From Erpobdella octoculata (lineage: Eukaryota; Annelida; Clitellata; Hirudinida; Erpobdellidae), in assembly GCA_963978895.1 (NCBI GenBank), contig OZ022239.1, positions 35,114,584-35,178,583 on the forward strand: 64,000 nt of DNA. The letters run 5' to 3'. The notes under the pieces are model-generated. The model made no database searches, was not told the DNA's origin, and was given only the letters and a program-made list of their open reading frames with translations. Numbering within the stretch: the first letter of the stretch is position 1; every line of letters begins with the position of its first letter. Of the stretch, positions 1-10,425 are shown in pieces. The translations under genes and the position numbers were made by a program.

Positions 1-862
1 AAAAAGATACGTGTTTCACCATTTTTTGAAAATTCGGTTTCCCGGACTTCAAATGTAGGTTGGAAAATTGGGTTATTTGGTTTTTAAAGTAGCTTCTACT
101 CAAAAACTGTTAATGCTACAGGAGTAAAAATTAGTATTTAGTTTCTACTCCAAAAATAATGAAATACGTATTTTAGCATTTTTTTGAAAATTTGGTTTCC
201 AGGACTTCAAATGTGGGGTGGAAAATAGGGCTAATTGTCTTTTATAGCAACTGCTACTCAAAAACAGTAAATACCACAGATGTAAAAATTATTATTTAGT
301 TTCTTTTCTAAAAATAAAGATATACGTGTTTCACCATTTTTTACAAATTTGGTTTCCCGGACCTCAAATGTGGGTTGGAAAAATGGGTTATTTGGTTTTT
401 AAAGTAGCTTCTACTCAAAAACTGTTAATGCTACAAAAGTAAAAATTAGTATTTAGTTTCTACTCTAAAAATAATGATATACGGGTTTCACAATTTTTTG
501 AAAATTTGGTTTCCAGGACTTCAAATGTGGTGTGGAAAATAGGATTATTTGGTTTTTAAAGTAACTGCTACTCAACAACTGTAATTGCCACAGATGTAAA
601 AATTAATACTTAGTATCTACTCAAAAAAAAAGATATACGTGTTTCATCATTTTTTTGGGTTATTTGGTTTTTAAAGTAGCTGCTACTCAAAAACTGTTAA
701 TGCTACAGAAATAAAAATTAGTATTTAGTTTCTACTCCAAAAATAATGAAATACGTGTTTTAGCATTTTTTGAAAATTTGGTTTCCAGGACCTCAAATGT
801 GGTGTGGAAATAAGGGTTATTTGCTACTCACAAACTGTAAGTGCTACAAATGTAAAAATTAG
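1..862. repeat. ~155-bp tandem satellite array
   Basis: The phrase GATAYACGTGTTTCACCATT (with variants) recurs near 6, 168, 318, 476, 632 and 747, giving a unit of about 150-160 bp with one shortened unit. Each unit also carries TTTGGTTTCCAGGACTTC, TTATTTGGTTTTTAAAGTA and CTACTCAAAAACTGT. Units differ by point changes and small indels, so the array is not newly made. The same unit fills 2730-3340 in Helitron copy 2 and appears once at 1219-1350. Confidence 0.9.
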
Positions 863-865
863 TAT

Positions 866-1135
866 TTTGAAGTTTTGTGCCGGTTAAAAGTAGCTAAGTC
901 CAGTTTATCATCGGCCGGGCCAAGCCGTTATTTTAGAGTCTTCAAACGGGCCAGGCCAAACCTGAGGTCAAGGTGGGACGGGCCGAAGTTTTTCATCAAG
1001 TATATAGAACTTCTAGGCCTGTAAAAATGGGCCGGGCCTAATTCAGACGGGCTGTGCTGGGCCAGGAGTTTGGGTTTTTAAAACGGGCTGGGCTAATTTG
1101 TCGACGGGCCGAGCCGAGACCTAAAAAAAATGATC
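866..1135. repeat. GGGCC-rich module of the Helitron
   Basis: A GC-rich stretch dominated by imperfect GGGCCGGGCC / ACGGGCC motifs. It is unlike the AT-rich surroundings and recurs at about 1366-1705 and 3356-3695, each time just before the Helitron 3' region. No conserved reading frame is shared by the three copies, so it is treated as non-coding. Confidence 0.8.
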
Positions 1136-1170
1136 TCTACTATGGATGCACGGTTCAAACTCTCTAATTT

Positions 1171-1218
1171 CCTAACGATCGACAGGCGAACGCTCTACCG
1201 CTCTGCCACCAGTGCCTC
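1171..1218 (-). mobile_element. tRNA-derived SINE head, truncated
   Basis: On the - strand, starting at 1218, the sequence has a good RNA polymerase III A-box (TGGCAGAGCGG) inside a tRNA-like 5' half that continues into a CCTGTCGATCG anticodon-arm-like region. It then stops abruptly against Helitron sequence, so the T-arm/B-box half is missing. A longer copy of the same head lies at 59401-59474. It is not a functional tRNA gene. Confidence 0.6.
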
Positions 1219-1766
1219 AAAAAATAACGATATAAGTGTTTCACCATTTTTTAAAACTTTGGTTTCCATGACTTCAAATGTGGGGTCAAAATAAGGGTTA
1301 TTTGATTTTAAAATAACTGCTACTCAACAACTGCAAGCATTACAGATGTAAAACTTAGTATTTTGAGGTTTTGTGCCGGTTTAAAGTAGCTGAGTCCAGT
1401 TTATCACCGGTCGTGCCAAGCCGTTATTTTAGGGTCTTCTTACGGGCCAGGCTAAACCTTAAATCAAGGTGGTACGGCCGAGGTTTTTCACTAAGCATAT
1501 AGTCATTTTTGTAGTTTTAGGGTCTTCAGACGGGCCGGGCCAAACCTGAAGTCAACGTGGGACGGGCCGAAGTTTTTCATCAAGTATATAGAATTTCTAG
1601 GCCTGTAAAAACGGGCCGGGCCCAAATTAGACGGGCCGTGCCGGGCCAGGAATTTTGGTTTTGAAACGGGCTGGGCCAAGTTGTCGACGGGCCGAGCCGA
1701 CACCTATGGATGCACGGTTCAAATTCTCTAATTTCATGCGAGCGAAGCCGCTACGGGCACTGCTAG

Positions 1767-2414
1767 TATATACATATATACATATATACATATATACATA
1801 TATACATATATACATATATACATATATACATATATACATATATACATATATACATATATACATATATACATATATACATATATACATATATACATATATA
1901 CATATATACATATATACATATATACATATATACATATATACATATATACATATATACATATATACATATATACATATATACATATATACATATATACATA
2001 TATACATATATACATATATACATATATACATATATACATATATACATATATACATATATACATATATACATATATACATATATACATATATACATATATA
2101 CATATATACATATATACATATATACATATATACATATATACATATATACATATATACATATATACATATATACATATATACATATATACATATATACATA
2201 TATACATATATACATATATACATATATACATATATACATATATACATATATACATATATACATATATACATATATACATATATACATATATACATATATA
2301 CATATATACATATATACATATATACATATATACATATATACATATATACATATATACATATATACATATATACATATATACATATATACATATATACATA
2401 TATACATATATACA
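1767..2414. repeat. (TATATACA)81 octanucleotide array
   Basis: A perfect or near-perfect 8-bp microsatellite of 648 bp (81 units). It begins on the base after the CTAG end of Helitron copy 1 and ends on the base before the TC start of copy 2. The period is 8, which is why translations repeat every 8 residues. The long open frames across it are artefacts of this period. Confidence 0.95.
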
Positions 2415-3780
2415 TCTATATATATAAAAGAACATGTCCTGACTGACTGACTGACTGACTGACTGACTGACTGACTGACTGACTGACTGACTGACTGACT
2501 GACTGACAGATGACTGACTGATAATCAACGCCGAGCTCAAACGCCTCATCCTAGGAACGTGAAATTTGGAACTAATATTACTTTTATAGCGTAAACATCC
2601 GCTAAGAAAGGATTTTTGAAAATTTTGCTCCTGAGGGGAATAAACTGGAAAACAAACTTTTTTCTAAAACAATGTATATCTCGAAAACCAAAAATTAGGA
2701 AATTTTGAAATTTGGTATATAGATTCTTTTTGAAAAATAAAAAGATACGTGTTTCACCATTTTTTGAAAATTCGGTTTCCCGGATCTCAAATGTGGGTTG
2801 GAAAATTGGGTTATTTGGTTTTTAAAGTAGCTGCTACTCAAAAACTGTGAATGCTACAGGAGTGAAAATTAGTATTTAGTTTTTACTCCAAAAATAATGA
2901 AATACGTGTTTTAACATTTTTTGAAAATTTGGTTTCCAGGACTTCAAATGTGGGGCGGAAAATAGGGTTATTTGTTTTTTAAAGTAACTGCTACTCAAAA
3001 ACTGTAAATACCACAGATGTAAAAATTTGTATTTAGTTTCTATTCTAAAAATAAAGATATACGTGTTTTACCATTTTTTTAAAATTTGGTTTTTAGGACC
3101 TCAAATGTGGGGTGGAAAATAAGGTTATTTGGTTTTTAATGTAACTGCTACTCGAAAACAGTAGATGCTACAGGAGTAAAAAATAGTATTTGGTTTCTAC
3201 TCCAGAAATAATGATATACGTGTTTTACCATTTTTTGAAAATTTGGTTTCCAGTTCCAGGACCTCAAATGTGAGGTGGAAAAAAGGTTATTTGATTTTAA
3301 AATAACTGCTACTCAAAAACTGTAAGTGCTACAGATGTGAAAAATAGTATTTTGAGGTTTTGTGCCGGTTAAAAGTAAATGAGTTCAGTTTATCACCGGA
3401 CGGACGGGCCAAGCCGTTATTTTAGGGTCTTCATACGGCCCTGCCCAAACCTTAAATCAAGGTGAGACGGGCCGAGATTTTTAACCAAGTATATAGACAT
3501 TTTAGTGATTTTAGGGTGTTCAGGCTAAACGTGAAGTCAAGGTTGGACGGGCCGAAGTTTTTCATCAAGTATATAAAACTTCTAGGCCTGTAAAAACGGG
3601 CCGGGCCCATATTAGACGGACCGTGCCGGGCCAGGAATTTCGGTTTTTGAAACGGGTTGGGCCAAGTTGTCGACGGGCCGAGCCGAGACCTAAAAAATTG
3701 ATCCGTGCAGTACTCTACTATGTATGCATGGTTCAAATTCTCAAATTTCATGCGAGCGAAGCCGCTACGGGCACTGCTAG
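2415..3780 (+). mobile_element. Helitron copy 2, both ends present, non-autonomous
   Basis: Begins A|TCTATATATATAAAAG (2415) and ends GGGCACTGCTAG|T (3780), as expected for a Helitron inserted between A and T. A (CTGA)n run occupies about 2439-2520. It is followed by AACGCCGAGCTCAAACGCC and CCTAGGAACGTGAAATTTGG, the order seen at the 5' side of many animal non-autonomous Helitrons. The interior is the ~155-bp satellite (about 2730-3340) and a GGGCC-rich module (about 3356-3695). No Rep or helicase sequence is present, so it would need an enzyme in trans. Both flanks are (TATATACA)n in the same register. Confidence 0.75.
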
Positions 3781-4268
3781 TATATACATATATACATATA
3801 TACATATATACATATATACATATATACATATATACATATATACATATATACATATATACATATATACATATATACATATATACATATATACATATATACA
3901 TATATACATATATACATATATACATATATACATATATACATATATACATATATACATATATACATATATACATATATACATATATACATATATACATATA
4001 TACATATATACATATATACATATATACATATATACATATATACATATATACATATATACATATATACATATATACATATATACATATATACATATATACA
4101 TATATACATATATACATATATACATATATACATATATACATATATACATATATACATATATACATATATACATATATACATATATACATATATACATATA
4201 TACATATATACATATATACATATATACATATATACATATATACATATATACATATATACATATATACA
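3781..4268. repeat. (TATATACA)61 octanucleotide array
   Basis: 488 bp, 61 whole units, starting on the base after Helitron copy 2 in the same register as the first array. It is followed by unrelated AT-rich sequence and then the 3' LTR of gypsy element A. Confidence 0.95.
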
Positions 4269-4295
4269 AACATTCATTTTTATATATATAGATAT

Positions 4296-4517
4296 TGTTG
4301 TAATATTGATAACTATACTCAGGTTCTTTAGAAATGGTCCAAAATGTATTAGAAGAAATACACACTTAATCAAAAACTTGTGTCTTTGTAACTGTAATTA
4401 AGACTGGTTGATTGAAGTTATGTAAACACTCAACCTTTAATTTTAAATGCTTTCTTAGTTCATAAAGTCTTCTGAGGTTAATCAGCTTTGATAAAATTAT
4501 AAACCGTTGATATAAAA
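4296..4517 (-). repeat. 3' LTR of element A
   Basis: On the + strand it starts TGTTGTAATATTGATAAC and matches 8292-8508 with scattered differences (for example ATTGAT versus ATCGAT). It is adjacent to the polypurine tract complement CTACCCCCTTCTT. Confidence 0.85.
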
Positions 4518-4631
4518 CTACCCCCTTCTTAATCCTGTTCGTCCAGAACAGTTTCAAAGGAGGTCAACATGAATTACTTTCATCTTAGTATGTGGGCCCT
4601 TTTGAATCCGGTAGATGACATCATTGATTTT

Positions 4632-5155
4632 TTAAATAAATCTATATGGTCTTTCCAAGTCTTGTTGAAGTTTATGTGATTTCCCAATTTTGCGTTGTGG
4701 ATTGTAGAACCACACCAAATCATTTTCTTTAAACTCTTTCATATTTGATTGACGATCATACCGAGTTTTCATTCTGTCGCTAGCTGCCTTGATCCTATTT
4801 CGGGCTACAAAATGAATTTCATTTAACCGAGCCCGCATTGTGCAGCATACTGGCTTTCCGATTCTACTTTGTCTCCCGGACTTCCAAACATAAGATCGCA
4901 AGGAAGTCGTATCTCCCGTCCAAATAACATTTTACTTGGGGTGGCCTTCGTTGTGTTGTGAACCGATCCTCTGTAAGCCATCAAAAATAACGGAATGTGT
5001 TTTTCTCAATCAACTTGGTTTTCACCGACCATCTTAGATACGTGCTGTTGAATAGTTTGATTTAATCGTTCCACCATACCGTCAGACTAAGGATGAAGGG
5101 TAATTGTGCGGGTTTTGTGTATGCCTAAAACCCGACAAATTTTTCTAAACAATTG
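4632..5155 (-). pseudogene. Integrase C-terminal part of element A
   Basis: Reading from 5155 down, the frame carries the end of the integrase core, including GMVERLNQTIQQH with the catalytic Glu, and an AYRGSVHNTTKATPS block typical of Ty3/gypsy integrase. A basic C-terminal domain follows at 4901-4632 with MKTRYDRQ and DLVWFYNPQRK, then ERPYRFI. A TAG stop interrupts the frame just before SDGMVERLN, and a TGA occurs in the 5155-5100 segment. These break the frame, so no functional enzyme can be made. Confidence 0.85.
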
Positions 5156-6081
5156 TCAATCGAAGTTCCTGCCCTGATCTAAAGGGAGCTCCATTGGTAC
5201 TCTATAGCGACTAACCAAGCCATCAACAACAACGTTGGCAACTGTCACTGCGTCTTGATTAGGTATTACAAACACCTCTGACCATTTCGTAAAATAATCT
5301 ATGACCACAAGAATGTCCTTATTGCCAGATTTTGACACTGGAAATGGACCTGCTAAATCTATACCAATTCTTTCAAAAGGGGAACCTACATTGTACTGTT
5401 GTAAATGGCCCTTTGTTTTAGCGTGCGGTTTTTTACTAGCAGCACAGGTATCACATTTTTGACACAATTCCTCTACATCCATTTTACAGTATACCCAATA
5501 AAATTTTTGGCGGATCTTGTCCAACGTTTTATTCATCTCTAGATGTCCCTCTGATACTCCGGAGTGCATTTGTTGGAGCACTTCTGGCACTTTTACTTTT
5601 GTAATAATTAATTGCAAAACATTGGTGGAACCATCACTGCTTTCCCAAATTCTTTTCAGAGATCCGTTCACAACCCCTAGAGAGTCCCATTGTGCCCAAT
5701 ACAATTTAGTAGCAAGACTCAATTCAGAAATCTCTTGCCAGTCAGGTTTTTTCCCTCCTTCCATCCATCTCAAAAACAGTCCTATATCATCATCTTTTAA
5801 TTGTTTGTCTCGAATCATTTCATCTGACCAAGTGTCGTGAATTTGAAACCGTACCTGAAAACACTGATTATTTATTTCCTTCCCCTCCATGCAAATGCAA
5901 TTTTTACATTCATCATTGCACGGTCGTCGTGACATTGCTTCAGCATTTTTGTGCTGTTCACCCTTCCGATGCTGAATTTCAAACTCGTATGATTGTAAAC
6001 GTTCGATCCACCTAGCCACTGTTCTTCTGGATTTTTTAAATTTAAAAGCCATTTCAAAGCAGCGTGATCTGTTCTCAACAA
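5156..6081 (-). pseudogene. RNase H end and integrase N-terminal/core of element A
   Basis: At 6081-5990 a short frame has LRTDHAALKWLLNLK, the conserved C-terminal RNase H block. It shifts into the next frame (6052-5156), which has EFEIQHRKGEQHKNAEAMSRRP, the tether between RNase H and integrase. Next come an HHCC zinc-binding domain (HSGVSEGH ... CQKCDTC) and the integrase core with IGIDLAGPFP (first Asp) and LDQGRNFD (second Asp). The core is recognisable for about 300 residues before stops appear. The overlap of the two frames marks a frameshift in the RNase H-integrase junction. Confidence 0.88.
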
Positions 6082-6134
6082 AAACGTTTGACCATATAAA
6101 TACTTGTGAAAGTGCTTAATAGAATCAACGATTG

Positions 6135-6506
6135 CTAAGAACTTACGTCTGGTGACGCAATAATCGCGTTCGGTTTCGACAAAGTTCTGCTATAATAAGC
6201 TATAACCTTTTCATTGCCTGCAACAATTTGACTAAGCACTGACCCTATTCCTTCATTACTTGCATCTGTGTCTAATATAAAATCTTTTCCAGGGATTAGA
6301 TACGACAGAACTGGCGTCAAACTCAATGCTGTCTTTAACTGTTTGAACGCCTGTTGACTTGCCTCTGACCATTCAAACGGTGCATTCTTTTCTGTAAGCT
6401 TATATAATTCCTTTGCAATGCTGGAAAGTTGGCTACAAATCGTCGATAATATTTGGACAAACCATGAAAGCTTCTTAATTCTTGAGAATTTTTCGAAACA
6501 GGTCAA
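6135..6506 (-). pseudogene. RT thumb/RNase H N-terminal part of element A
   Basis: This frame includes KNAPFEWSEASQQAFKQLK and FILDTDASNEGIGSVLSQ, the standard join of the RT connection to the RNase H domain with its first catalytic Asp. It overlaps the end of the upstream RT frame by 4 bp in another phase, indicating a frameshift relative to an intact pol. It ends at about 6135, where RNase H continues in a different frame. Confidence 0.85.
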
Positions 6507-7345
6507 TGGTTAACCGCTTCAATTTTCTCAGGATCGGTTCTTACCCCTTCGACAGAATCTATATGACTAAGATATTTCACCTTGCTTTTGAAAAGTGCAC
6601 ACTTTGCCGGATTTAACTTTTTACCAGCATCCCGGATCCTTTGGAAAACTTCTCCAAGATTGTGTAGATGCTCTTCAAACGTCTTTCCAACAACAATAAT
6701 GTCGTACAAATAAACAAGACACGTTCTCCAAATTAATCCTTGTAACACATACTCCATAAGTCGCTCGAAAGTTGCGGGTGGGTTGCACAAGCCAAATGGC
6801 ATCACTGTGAATTGCCACAATCCTTCACCTATTGAAAAGGCAGTTTTCTCGCGATCCTGGTGATGTATTTCTACCTGCCAATATCCGCTCTTAAGATCTA
6901 AAGTAGAAAACATTCGAGATCTCGCAAGTGTATCGATTGTGTTATCGATTCTGGGCAGAGGGTAACTATATTTTTGTGTGACCTCGTTTAAAATTCTGTA
7001 GTCGACACAAAAACGTGGCGAGTTATCTTTTTTCTTAACAAGTACTACCGGTGAACTCCATGGACTATTGGATGGTTCAATAACTCCTTGTTTTTTCATC
7101 TTTTTCAGCATCTTTCTAGCTCCCTCTCGCTTTGCCAGTAGAAGCTTTCGTGGCAGTTGACGAATGGGCTCTGTATTACCAGTTCGAATTCGGTGTTCAA
7201 CGATCTTTGTTTTTCCATTGTCTTCTTCGTCAATAACTATTATATCACAATACTCTTCAATCAACTTTTCCGCTTTGTCATAGTCCATTGGTTTTAGTGA
7301 AGTTTTAGCGGCTTCAAGCAGTGCCTGAACTTGCGAGTACTTCAT
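6503..7345 (-). pseudogene. Reverse transcriptase domain of element A, catalytic motif altered
   Basis: About 280 residues with all RT blocks in order: PWSSPVVLVKKKDNSPRFCVDYR, YPLPRIDNTIDTL, FSTLDLKSGYWQVEI, TAFSIGEGLWQFTVMPFGL and VYLYDIIV. The active-site box, normally Y-x-D-D in this family, reads YLYD, with the first Asp replaced by Tyr. That change alone should abolish polymerisation. The rest of the domain is well kept, so the element died fairly late. It follows the protease frame with a 4-bp overlap, consistent with ribosomal frameshift or decay. Family assignment to Ty3/gypsy is firm; finer clade is not assigned. Confidence 0.92.
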
Positions 7346-7983
7346 TCTTTTTTAATATTATTTCTACCAATCACCGTGTTACATGCCAATATGTGGTGCT
7401 GAAAAGTCTTATTTCCCAGCCTTATTTTAGTTTGAATTTTACCAACTACTGGAACAAGCTCTCCTGTTGCAGTCTTTAAACGGATGTGCTTTCCACTTTG
7501 TAAAACCTCTCCTTTCGCCAAACAAGGTTTTATGATTGAACAAGAAGCTCCCATATCAATAATAAACTTACAGTTTCTCATTCCTAATCTACCTTCAACT
7601 AATAAACTAGTTCCTTTTCCAAGAACGGTAACTGGCACAACTCTGCACGGCAAATTATCTTTTACCTTCACAGAATCTGATTTTTTCTTGTTGGATTGGG
7701 CATTTATGGGTTTTCCTTGTTTGACATCATTACGCCTACAGTGATCCATTTTCTCCTGTTGCCCGGGTCTAAACATCTGAATTATACAGTCTTTTTGTAG
7801 ATGTCCCGGTCTTTTACAACTCCAGCAGCGTGGTGAGTTATTCCCTTTCCAGTTAATTCTTTCCTTAATAACTCTCCGGGCTCGATCATCCAGTACATCT
7901 TCGTCCTCGTTTCCCAATTTTCTTACGTGACGAGACCTATCAGATGGCTCCACAGAGGCTTCATAATTTATTGCAAATGCCAA
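7342..7983 (-). pseudogene. Gag zinc knuckle and protease of element A
   Basis: The frame carries a CCHC zinc knuckle (CWSCKRPGHLQKDC) that binds nucleic acid in gag, then a retropepsin-like segment FIIDMGASCSII, with a LACNTVIGRN block near the end. The usual active-site triad is D-T/S-G; here the middle residue is Met, so the protease is probably inactive. The frame meets the RT frame at 7345. Upstream gag is short and broken (7984-8263). Confidence 0.85.
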
Positions 7984-8263
7984 AGCCTCGCTGGGACCAG
8001 CTACGCGACCCTAAGAGCCTTTTGGGTTTCAGAGTTCTTCAAGGCCGCTATGAAGCCATCCGTAATAATTGTGTTGAGGACATTTTGAGGGCACAAAGGG
8101 TATCCCAGATTAGCAAGTCGCTCTATATCCGCTTCCAGCTGTTGCAGGTTTTCTTTGGGTTTCTGGCGTCAGACTCTTTTCCTTTGTCACCGAGTTTTTG
8201 TTTTTTTAGTTCCCGCATCAACTCAAGCAGGGAGAGTTCTTCCAATAATTTGTGATGAACCAT
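7984..8263 (-). pseudogene. Gag N-terminus of element A with SAP-like start, broken
   Basis: A start codon at 8263 lies 12 bp after the tRNA-Leu primer site. The first ~30 codons read MVHHKLLEELSLLELMREL and then KKQKLGDKGKES. They align with the SAP-like N-termini of the gag proteins in elements B (11701) and D (41840). The frame then breaks. Only about 280 bp separate this start from the zinc-knuckle frame, less than a usual gag, so an internal deletion is likely. The shared start ties A to the pol-less elements. Confidence 0.65.
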
Positions 8264-8274
8264 TTTTATATATC

Positions 8275-8290
8275 TCGTTTCTGACACCAG
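8275..8290 (-). other. Primer-binding site of element A (tRNA-Leu type)
   Basis: On the - strand TGGTGTCAGAAACGAG follows the 5' LTR after 1 bp. Its first 11 bases fit the complement of the tRNA-Leu 3' end, as in elements B and D. Confidence 0.75.
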
Positions 8291-8291
8291 T

Positions 8292-8506
8292 TGTTGTAAT
8301 ATCGATAACTATACTCAGGTTCTTTAGAAATGGTCCAAAATTTATTAGAAGAAATACACACTTAATCAAAGAAACTTGTGTCTTAGTAACTGTAATTAAG
8401 ACTGATTGATTGAAGTTATGTAATCCCTCAACTTATAATTTTATATGCTTTCTTAGTTTATAAAGTCTTCTGAGTTTAATCAGCTTTGATAACAAAATTA
8501 TAAACC

Positions 8507-8508
<2 letters not shown>
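8292..8508 (-). repeat. 5' LTR of element A
   Basis: Matches 4296-4517 with scattered changes. Its outer edge runs straight into (TA)n at 8509, so the true LTR terminus is blurred by the microsatellite. Confidence 0.85.

Positions 8509-8576
<68 letters not shown>
8509..8576. repeat. (TA)n microsatellite
   Basis: About 68 bp of uninterrupted TA between the LTR of element A and the short intron end before the exon at 8603. Confidence 0.95.
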
Positions 8577-8579
<3 letters not shown>

Positions 8580-8602
8580 CAATTATAAATAATTGTTTTC
8601 AG

Positions 8603-8850
8603 CTACTGCTTGTGTAGTAAAAGATTTGATTCTCGGTGCTTCTTCTACTTACAAAATTCAGCCTTTTTACTTGTATCCAAATGGAAATGGCGATGCCTCA
8701 TTAGACTTTACTTTTTCAAGTTCAGGAAGTAGAGCGATACAAGATGTCATACTGTCTATCAACTCTGGAAATACAATACAAATAATTTTTAAACTGAATT
8801 CCGTAGATGTGTTCACATATGGTCCGCAAGCATTTCCTGCTGGCACACCG
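8603..8850 (+). CDS. Mucin-like gene, exon a: N-terminal half of an unrecognised domain
   Basis: The acceptor is AATTGTTTTCAG at 8602; the donor is ACACCG|GTAAGA at 8851. The 248-nt exon starts in phase 1 and ends in phase 0. It encodes TACVVKDLILGASSTYKIQP and continues through YLYPNGNGDASLDFTF to FTYGPQAFPAGTP. An in-frame stop lies just upstream (8590-8592) and the frame also closes in the intron, as expected for a real exon. Alternating hydrophobic residues suggest a beta-rich fold; one Cys sits at the start and its likely partner is in exon b. I do not recognise the family. Earlier exons (signal peptide) must lie left of the window. No expression evidence is available here. Confidence 0.72.
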
Positions 8851-9235
<385 letters not shown>

Positions 9236-9320
9236 ACCTTTTTAACTTTCCCTCCTCCTTGGTTCAGGCTTGGGACTGGCCTGCAAAATCAAAACGGAGT
9301 TGGGAGACTTCCATTTTTAA
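9236..9320 (-). mobile_element. RTE-like LINE/SINE tail fragment
   Basis: On the - strand this contains GGCCAGTCCCAAGCCTGAAC and AAGGAGGAGGGAAAGTT. That resembles the CAAGCC(C/T)GGATAAA-GGAGGAGGGTTG signature at the 3' ends of RTE-type retrotransposons and their SINEs. A related copy with clear target duplication lies at 26611-26767. Edges here are uncertain. Confidence 0.5.
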
Positions 9321-10425
9321 GCCTTTGGTGATATCGATAATGTCAATATAAGTTTTGATCTAAGTCTGTTCCTCTGAATAAAATAAACAGGACAACAGCC
9401 TGAAGAAAATTTTTGAAAAAACATTCAAAATAGAGTTAACATTGAAAAATTGTAGTATCATGTTTTATGGTCGAGCTGGTTATGTGTAACCCTATGTGTC
9501 ACGCATAATCGTATATTGAGGTGTCGAAAGAGCATGTCCCAACTAAAACTATGGAAAATCGTTGACAATGAATAGGAATGTCTGCATACATTATAAATCT
9601 GTGCCAAAACTGTCAGACCTCACTGTCTTGTATAAGAAAGTGAGGTGATGACGCTTGTGATGCGGCGTCTGGACAGAGTGTTTGACAGTTTTTGCATGGC
9701 GGGCCGGATTTGTTGGGTGGTCCAAAGTTCCAGAACATTGGGGTAGAGATGGACTTAGAGAAAAGTAATTTTGGGATAGATGGAGCAAAGTTCCAGCTGA
9801 TGTCTGCTGATCGGAGCGCCTGTGTGAATGATGCTACCACGAATGAGTCGGCTGAGAACCTTGCTGCCCCGGATGTTGCAGAACAGTTTGAAGGTGCTTT
9901 TACAGATACTAGTGAAAATGAGACCCAGGGCGGTTTGGTTGAAGATTTGTGTTTTGGTGGTGACTCGCGGGAATGGAGCTGGAGCTTAAGTGGGCCGGAC
10001 AGTTCTGCATTGACGACAATTCTTTTTTTAAAAATTGAAAAGTAGTGGAGGATCGGAAACTGACTGAGTCGTACGGTTGCGTGGAACCGTCGGTAACCTA
10101 ATGGGGGCCCGCTGTGATCGACAGTCATATATGAAGAAATTGAGAAGTAACGATTTGGCATGGTATTCAAGTCCACAAAGCCGAATCGGAAGATCGCAAG
10201 AAGCGAGACTAGAACAAGTAAATTAAAAACGAATTTTTAAAACCAATGCTCTTATATGTAATTAAAACACAAATTTTGCAATCAATTTTTTTTATATTAC
10301 TCTTTTATTTTATATTAAAGTCGAAATATCTTAATTATATCGAAATTAATTAAAATTAACTAAATTAATTGACTTATTGTAAAACTAATAATTGAATATT
10401 GCATTGTCTTCTATTTTGAGCATGT
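9321..10425. other. Intron 1 sequence, with a GC-richer stretch of unknown origin
   Basis: Between about 9600 and 10200 the sequence is clearly less AT-rich than its surroundings and is open on both strands (for example 9692-10045 on + and 10176-9613 on -). Neither translation shows a motif I know, and neither has convincing splice sites. It may be a fragment of a transposon. The remainder to 10425 is AT-rich with nothing recognised. Confidence 0.4.

Larger units (their letters stand above)
1..1766 (+). mobile_element. Helitron copy 1 (non-autonomous, 5' end beyond window)
   Basis: The right end at 1738-1766 reads GCGAGCGAAGCCGC, then GGGCAC, then TGCTAG followed by host T. This is the form of a Helitron 3' terminus (GC-rich hairpin region, then CTAG, insertion between A and T). 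The same terminus ends copy 2 at 3780. The interior has no coding capacity. It holds a ~155-bp satellite (1-862 and about 1219-1350), two GGGCC-rich modules (about 866-1135 and 1366-1705) and a tRNA-like segment (1171-1218). The 5' TC end is not in the window, so full length is unknown. That it is a Helitron is inferred from the terminus and from copy 2, where both ends are visible. Confidence 0.7.
4296..8508 (-). mobile_element. Ty3/gypsy LTR retrotransposon A (decayed, autonomous type)
   Basis: Two related LTRs of about 215-222 bp flank gag, protease, RT, RNase H and integrase remnants, all reading on the - strand. The order PR-RT-RH-IN is that of Ty3/gypsy. The primer site beside the 5' LTR (8275-8290) starts TGGTGTCAGAA, complementary to the 3' end of tRNA-Leu. 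The polypurine tract (AAGAAGGGGGTAG on the - strand, about 4518-4530) sits beside the 3' LTR. LTRs differ by several substitutions and small indels, and pol carries stops and frameshifts, so the copy is old and dead. It lies antisense to the mucin gene. Confidence 0.9.

Noticed and set aside
1627..4373. Several 200-270 codon frames of Tyr/Ile/Met/Cys or Tyr/Ile/His/Thr repeats on both strands
   Set aside because: Direct products of the (TATATACA)n arrays; the period-8 repeat reads without stops in all frames of these types.
9613..10176. Overlapping open frames on both strands in a GC-richer stretch
   Set aside because: No motif, no splice signals, and neither strand is favoured; listed only as unknown sequence.
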